DNA of 64,000 nucleotides from NCBI GenBank assembly GCA_964460115.1, contig CAYWPR010000015.1, forward strand, positions 32,220 through 96,219. Reading direction: 5' to 3'. The translations under genes were made by a program, and so were the position numbers. Below, one piece after another: positions 60,438-64,000 of the stretch (position 1 is the stretch's first letter; each line of letters opens with the position of its first letter). The notes under the pieces are model-generated. The model was not told the DNA's origin and made no database searches. It worked only from the letters and a program-made list of their open reading frames with translations. Source of the stretch: JAEUJZ01 sp964460115 (GTDB taxonomy: Bacteria > Myxococcota_A > Polyangia > Palsa-1104 > JAEUJZ01).

Positions 60438-61349
60438 TCAGAGCGGATAGTCGTAATGGACAGTGACGGAATCAGGGTCTGCAAAAAGAGGGGGCAGCTT
60501 GATCGGCGGGCGCGGCGGGCGCTTCCAGAAGATCTCGCGGCGCAATCGAGCGTTTCGTCCGAAAAGCACGCGCCGGCGCTGCTGATCAGCCAATTCATCA
60601 ATGCGCAGCCAGGTCGGCAGCCGCCGCGAGAATTGAACGATCAGCGGTTCATCATTCATTCGGGCGCTGAGCGAGTCCGCCACAGGCCGCGGCGGACCCT
60701 TTATCTGCCCTGACTCCAGCCTTTCGCCAGGTAGAACCAGGATGTCTTTGGGGGTAGCCGGCGCAAGCCGACGCGGCTTGGCAGAAGTCGCGCCGGGAGG
60801 AGTCGCCGCGTTCGAGCAGGCAAATACCACCCCTTCAAGCACCGTTAGCGCCGAGCGCGCTTCCTGATTTTTGTCGCGCTGGCTGTCATCCAGTTCGACC
60901 AGATAGGTGGTTCCTTCGGGCAGAAACGACAAGCGCCGCGTCAGTACTGCAATGCTGCCCAGCATGCGATCGGCCGCGACCAGCATGCGGCCGCGATGCA
61001 GCGCGACCTGGCGAGCGTTCGGCAATAACATCACTTTTGTGCTGCGGCCGAGTCGTATCACGCTGCCGTCGGCAAAATGCAGCTCCAGCCGGCTTTCGGC
61101 ACTGTCCCCAGTTTCAATGAGCTGACCGCCGGGGATGGGTTCACCAATGCGCAAGGGCCGGGCTTGGGTCTTGCCAGCCTCCATCACAAATGCCGCGCCA
61201 TGTAGTTCGGTCACTTCCGCCGCGCCGAGCGGTAAGATGCGCTCTGCCGAGCGCTGTACCACCGCGCCAGGTAGTTTTCGCGCCGCCAGCGCTTCTTTTT
61301 GGCCCAGCAGGCAGAGCACGGCAAGCAAGTAGCAGATGCGCAGCATCAT
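60438..61349 (-). CDS. FecR-domain protein
   Basis: 303 residues from ATG 61349 (ATGATG, with AGGGA just upstream; the earlier frame start is unlikely). Signal peptide to about A23. A FecR domain is visible: LIETGDSAESRLELHFADGSVIRLGRSTKVML and RGRMLVAADRMLGSIAVLT. It is a periplasmic beta domain used in several systems, including sigma/anti-sigma-linked TonB systems. A Pro/Arg-rich C-terminal end follows. Starts overlapping the YkgJ-fusion stop (ATGATG). Confidence 0.78.
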   Translation of the reverse strand: MMLRICYLLAVLCLLGQKEALAARKLPGAVVQRSAERILPLGAAEVTELHGAAFVMEAGKTQARPLRIGEPIPGGQLIETGDSAESRLELHFADGSVIRLGRSTKVMLLPNARQVALHRGRMLVAADRMLGSIAVLTRRLSFLPEGTTYLVELDDSQRDKNQEARSALTVLEGVVFACSNAATPPGATSAKPRRLAPATPKDILVLPGERLESGQIKGPPRPVADSLSARMNDEPLIVQFSRRLPTWLRIDELADQQRRRVLFGRNARLRREIFWKRPPRPPIKLPPLFADPDSVTVHYDYPL

Positions 61350-62551
61350 ATTCCCTGTCCACACTCTAACCCGACACGGCGGCGCGCTTCCACGCAACTG
61401 GCGCTGCCAGCGGCGAAGTCACGACAAGTTGCAGGGCGATCTGCATAGATGGTGCATCGATACGGTCCAGCAGCCGCGCCATCTAGCGCGGCACAGCGGC
61501 CTTTTTCCGGATTGCGCCTGATGTAATACAGCCGGGCTTTTTGTTCGATAAGATGCGGATGCCGAGCGACGACCGACTCGCGCCGGGTGACGGGTACCAG
61601 ATCGTAGGCATGCCGGCAGCAGGCGGCGCAGACCTGGCAATCGAGATTGGACCGATATAACGCGCAGGCTGGATGGCTTTGTGGTACGCCCCGACCGGGC
61701 GATTCAGAAGTGCCGGTGCGGTGGCAACGCCAGGGCCCCTTGCCGCGCACTGGAGATGCGGCAAAGATGCAGGTGCCGCAAATGGCACCGCTTGGTGCGG
61801 CGTGCAGCCCATCAGACATCGGCAGGCCGCTGGGATGACGCGGCACCGGCGGATGTACCTGCCAAAGCGCCGGAAGCAAAGAACCGGGGCGGTTCTGTGC
61901 AGCATCCTCTGCCTCGGCCTTGGCCACTGCGGCGTTGGCGTTGTAAGAAGCGCTAGGGTCCACGGCGACAGGTCTGGCCGTCGCGGCATGCACTTCGGCA
62001 GTAGCGCGCAGCGCCGCTTGCAGCGGTTTCAAAAAAGGCGGACGCATCGCCCGGGCGACTCCTTCTCGAGCCAATGTCAGCGCGATATCGAGTTCCGGTT
62101 CGTTTGGCTCTTGAGATTCAAGTTTGGGGTCGGCCAGCGGATCAGCCGGCAAGCGGTCGTAAAAAGCGCGAAACTCGGTGGTGGGCCCCAAAAGTCCACG
62201 CAGGCCATAAGGACGCAAAAGGGCCGCTTGCACCCGCAGGCAAGCCTGCTCGCGCACTGTGTCGCCCTTGTAGCCAGCGCCGCTCATATCGTTTTCCAAG
62301 CCCCAATCGGGCTGCGCAAAGCTTTGTTCGCCTTGTACCAAGGCGTGACAGAGCTCATGCAGAACGATCTGCGCCAAACAGTCGTCGGCATCTAGATCGG
62401 CATCTAGGGCGATCGTCAAAAGACCTTGCCCATCGGTCGTCGCATAACCGCGGCTGTTGCGAGAAATGCGCAACCCAAACTGCGCGGCAACGCTAAGCCA
62501 GATGTGCGACAAAGGGTCGATGTAGCGCGCTGAAATAGGACGAATCGACAT
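61346..62551 (-). CDS. zincin-like plus YkgJ Cys-cluster fusion protein
   Basis: 401 residues. The first half has a putative zinc protease motif H65-ELC-H69 (QIVLHELCHALVQGEQ), with acidic/Gln partners downstream (REQACLRVQAA). The second half (about 265-395) has many Cys: CGTC at about 261 and the YkgJ-type cluster CQVCAACCRHAYDLVPV, RCAALDG, YRCTIYADRPATCRDF, SCVEARRRVGL. YkgJ clusters bind a metal (Fe or Zn). I know no common name for this fusion. It overlaps FecR by 4 nt. The start is close to an AT-rich region. Confidence 0.75.
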   Translation of the reverse strand: MSIRPISARYIDPLSHIWLSVAAQFGLRISRNSRGYATTDGQGLLTIALDADLDADDCLAQIVLHELCHALVQGEQSFAQPDWGLENDMSGAGYKGDTVREQACLRVQAALLRPYGLRGLLGPTTEFRAFYDRLPADPLADPKLESQEPNEPELDIALTLAREGVARAMRPPFLKPLQAALRATAEVHAATARPVAVDPSASYNANAAVAKAEAEDAAQNRPGSLLPALWQVHPPVPRHPSGLPMSDGLHAAPSGAICGTCIFAASPVRGKGPWRCHRTGTSESPGRGVPQSHPACALYRSNLDCQVCAACCRHAYDLVPVTRRESVVARHPHLIEQKARLYYIRRNPEKGRCAALDGAAAGPYRCTIYADRPATCRDFAAGSASCVEARRRVGLECGQGI

Positions 62552-62630
62552 CGTTAAGACTTCTGATTACCGCCTTGCGCATTTTCCGACAAGTTAGAGC
62601 AGCGATAGGTAGCCTTGGTTTGTAATAAAA

Positions 62631-62648
62631 ATGTAATTTGTATTACAT
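62631..62648. promoter_or_regulatory. palindromic operator candidate in the AT-rich intergenic region
   Basis: ATGTAAT-TTGT-ATTACAT, two 7-bp arms separated by four bases, lies in the only strongly AT-rich stretch of this part of the window (about 62618-62670), between the divergent zincin-YkgJ and LIC_10091-like genes. A TGTAAT also precedes it at 62621. It could be a repressor or activator site for either gene; a TATTAT box follows at 62657. Confidence 0.5.
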
Positions 62649-62683
62649 AAAAATTTTATTATATTCCTCAGCCTATACTGACA

Positions 62684-63727
62684 ATGGGAGTCTCCACCTC
62701 ATCGGATCATTCCCGCAGGTTGGGCGCACTCCTTATCGGGCTGGGGCTGACCCTGGCAGTGCTGCCTGGACATGCGGAACCAGAGCTGCGCGCGCTTTCC
62801 GCGGCAGCGCGGCTGGGCATCGAATCGCCGCCAAATGAGAAGCCTTATAGCGTCCATTTGCATTTTCTACGTTCGAACGAGCGTAGACATGATTTGTACT
62901 TTTCGGCGCTGCGCAATGTCGGCGGGGGGTATATCGGCGTCGGAGCGGACCAGAACTACACGCTTTTGGCGGTGGCGCGTGCCGAGGTGGCATGGCTTGT
63001 AGATATCGATGGCGATGTAGTGGATTGGCATAAGATTTACGCAGCCCTGATTCCGCAAGCTCCGACGCCCGCTGATTTATTGGCGCTTCTTGGCGGTCGG
63101 CGCGATTCCGTCGTCAAAGTCGGACTCTTGGAACGCTGGGGAGCAGCCGAAGCCGATCGCCTATGGCCGCTTTACAGGCGCTACCGGGGCTATCTGTTGC
63201 GCCACCTAACCGGCGAGCGGAGCGTCATGCGCAACGGCATGCCGGTGACCTGGCTTTCGGATCCTTTGCTGTATGCGTATGTACGTCAATTGATGTTCGA
63301 GCGGCGAATCGTCGCCCGCGTCGGTGATTTGCATGGCGAACGTACTCTGTTGGGGATTGCCGAAGCGGCACGCGCTGCTAGCGTGACCATTCGTTCGATC
63401 TATCTATCTAACGTCGAGCAGTGGTTTCACTATAGTCCGCAGTTTCGTCGCAACCTGGAGGCGATGCCTCGCGATGCAGGGACTTTGGTCCTGCGTACCC
63501 TAGCGCGCGGTGAATTGACTTTTCCCGACGAAGATCGTTGGCATTTTTCGGTACAAACGCTTGCCGATTTTGTCGAGCGGATGAGCGCACCTACCAATCC
63601 ATTGACGGCCGTACGCGGTCTGATGCCAGCGATGCAGCAGGCCTCTTTCCCGGGGAAACGAGGCATTTCCTGGATCGGCGCAGTCCAGCCGCATTCGATG
63701 CGCTATTTACCTCCTCTGCGGTTTTAG
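62684..63727 (+). CDS. exported LIC_10091-like protein
   Basis: 347 residues. Signal peptide of 32 residues (LLIGLGLTLAVLPGHA). The region YFSALRNVGGGYIGVGADQNYTLLAVARAEVAWLVDIDGDVVDWHKIYAALI matches the pattern (YIGVGpeqN...aD) of a Leptospira LIC_10091-like family whose structure is methyltransferase-like. RALSAAARLGIESPPNEKPYSVHLHFLRSNERR precedes it. Function unknown. Its upstream region holds a palindrome; its stop is 23 nt before the 58-bp tandem array. Confidence 0.65.
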   Translation: MGVSTSSDHSRRLGALLIGLGLTLAVLPGHAEPELRALSAAARLGIESPPNEKPYSVHLHFLRSNERRHDLYFSALRNVGGGYIGVGADQNYTLLAVARAEVAWLVDIDGDVVDWHKIYAALIPQAPTPADLLALLGGRRDSVVKVGLLERWGAAEADRLWPLYRRYRGYLLRHLTGERSVMRNGMPVTWLSDPLLYAYVRQLMFERRIVARVGDLHGERTLLGIAEAARAASVTIRSIYLSNVEQWFHYSPQFRRNLEAMPRDAGTLVLRTLARGELTFPDEDRWHFSVQTLADFVERMSAPTNPLTAVRGLMPAMQQASFPGKRGISWIGAVQPHSMRYLPPLRF

Positions 63728-63750
63728 CGCTCGCGGCCACAGCACAAAGT

Positions 63751-64000
63751 GGCAGACGTTGCGTTCTCGGCGGAGACCACGCCAGCTTTGGCGTTTACAC
63801 ACCAATCTGGCAGACGTTGCGTTCTCGGCGGCGACCACGCCAGCTTTGGCGTTTACACACCAATCTGGCAGATGTTTCGTTCTCGGCGGAGACCACGCCA
63901 GCTTTGGCGTTTACACACCAATCTGGCAGATGTTTCGTTCTCGGCGGAGACCACGCCAGCTTTGGCGTTTACACACCAATCTGGCAGATGTTTCGTTCTC
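63751..64000. repeat. 58-bp tandem repeat array (right end outside window)
   Basis: Four full units start at 63751, 63809, 63867 and 63925, and a fifth at 63983 is cut by the window end. Each unit runs GGCAGACGTTGCG...CACACCAATCT and contains a hairpin ACGCCA-GCTT-TGGCGT. Units 1-2 read GACGTTGCG, units 3 onward GATGTTTCG; one unit differs by GGC for GGA in the centre. There are no unique spacers between units, so this is a minisatellite, not CRISPR. The plus strand has no stop codon in any frame within a unit; see findings. Confidence 0.95.

Noticed and set aside
63751..64000. CRISPR array
   Set aside because: Units are nearly identical over the entire 58 bp and directly adjoin; there are no variable spacers and no cas genes.

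Overview
The window looks like chromosomal DNA of a free-living Gram-negative bacterium of the Myxococcota / former Deltaproteobacteria type. This is judged from gene content, not a marker gene: a Ser/Thr kinase with PEGA repeats, further PEGA proteins, exported TPR proteins including a TPR-CHAT protease, a TRAP transporter with a TatT lipoprotein, an ECF sigma/ChrR pair, and many signal-peptide proteins with Pro/Ala-rich linkers. Estimated by eye, GC is in the upper 50s percent, coding density is high, and no intergenic gap reaches 300 bp. I saw no rRNA, tRNA, CRISPR array or transposase.

Layout. 1-2.7 kb: 5' end of typA, a spermidine-synthase-like protein, a TPR-like membrane protein, a PHA-granule-type protein and a small lipoprotein. 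2.7-11 kb: a minus-strand run TatT > TRAP binding protein > 65-aa membrane protein > NACHT-WD40 STAND ATPase, with the fused TRAP permease divergent. A long imperfect palindrome abuts the STAND stop codon. 11-19.4 kb: gltX, an exported Lys/Ala-rich protein, recN, a SWIM-finger protein, a CopD-like protein and an mtnB-mtnD-creD operon. 19.5-29.5 kb: a membrane-anchored ferredoxin/flavin oxidoreductase, a glycosyltransferase-methyltransferase fusion with a coiled-coil partner, a SpecificRecomb membrane protein, DoxX, a transglutaminase-elicitor homologue and dnaB.

29.5-43.9 kb: a 1-Cys Bcp peroxiredoxin, an MFS carrier, a benzoate-CoA-ligase-type enzyme, a TauE permease, the PEGA kinase, then RidA, enoyl-CoA hydratase and acyl-CoA dehydrogenase (with the ligase, possibly an aryl-CoA pathway), transaldolase and a rhomboid protease. 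43.9-50.9 kb: a small exported protein, the ECF sigma/ChrR pair, GNAT, a compact PEP-utilising enzyme, and a coupled trio of exported proteins (LPP20/FlgP-like, FlgT-like, PEGA lipoprotein). 50.9-56.6 kb: a divergent pair of exported TPR proteases (M48 and CHAT). 56.6-62.6 kb: a minus-strand cluster, zincin-YkgJ fusion > FecR > PEGA lipoprotein > UPF0158 > nadK > L,D-transpeptidase. 62.6-64 kb: a LIC_10091-like protein behind an AT-rich palindromic promoter, then a 58-bp tandem array that runs off the window.

Most genes are housekeeping or envelope functions. The best candidates for something new are the STAND ATPase with its coupled 65-aa membrane protein, the terminal 58-bp array, the 9-bp repeat in the signal peptide of a PEGA lipoprotein, and several unusual domain fusions.
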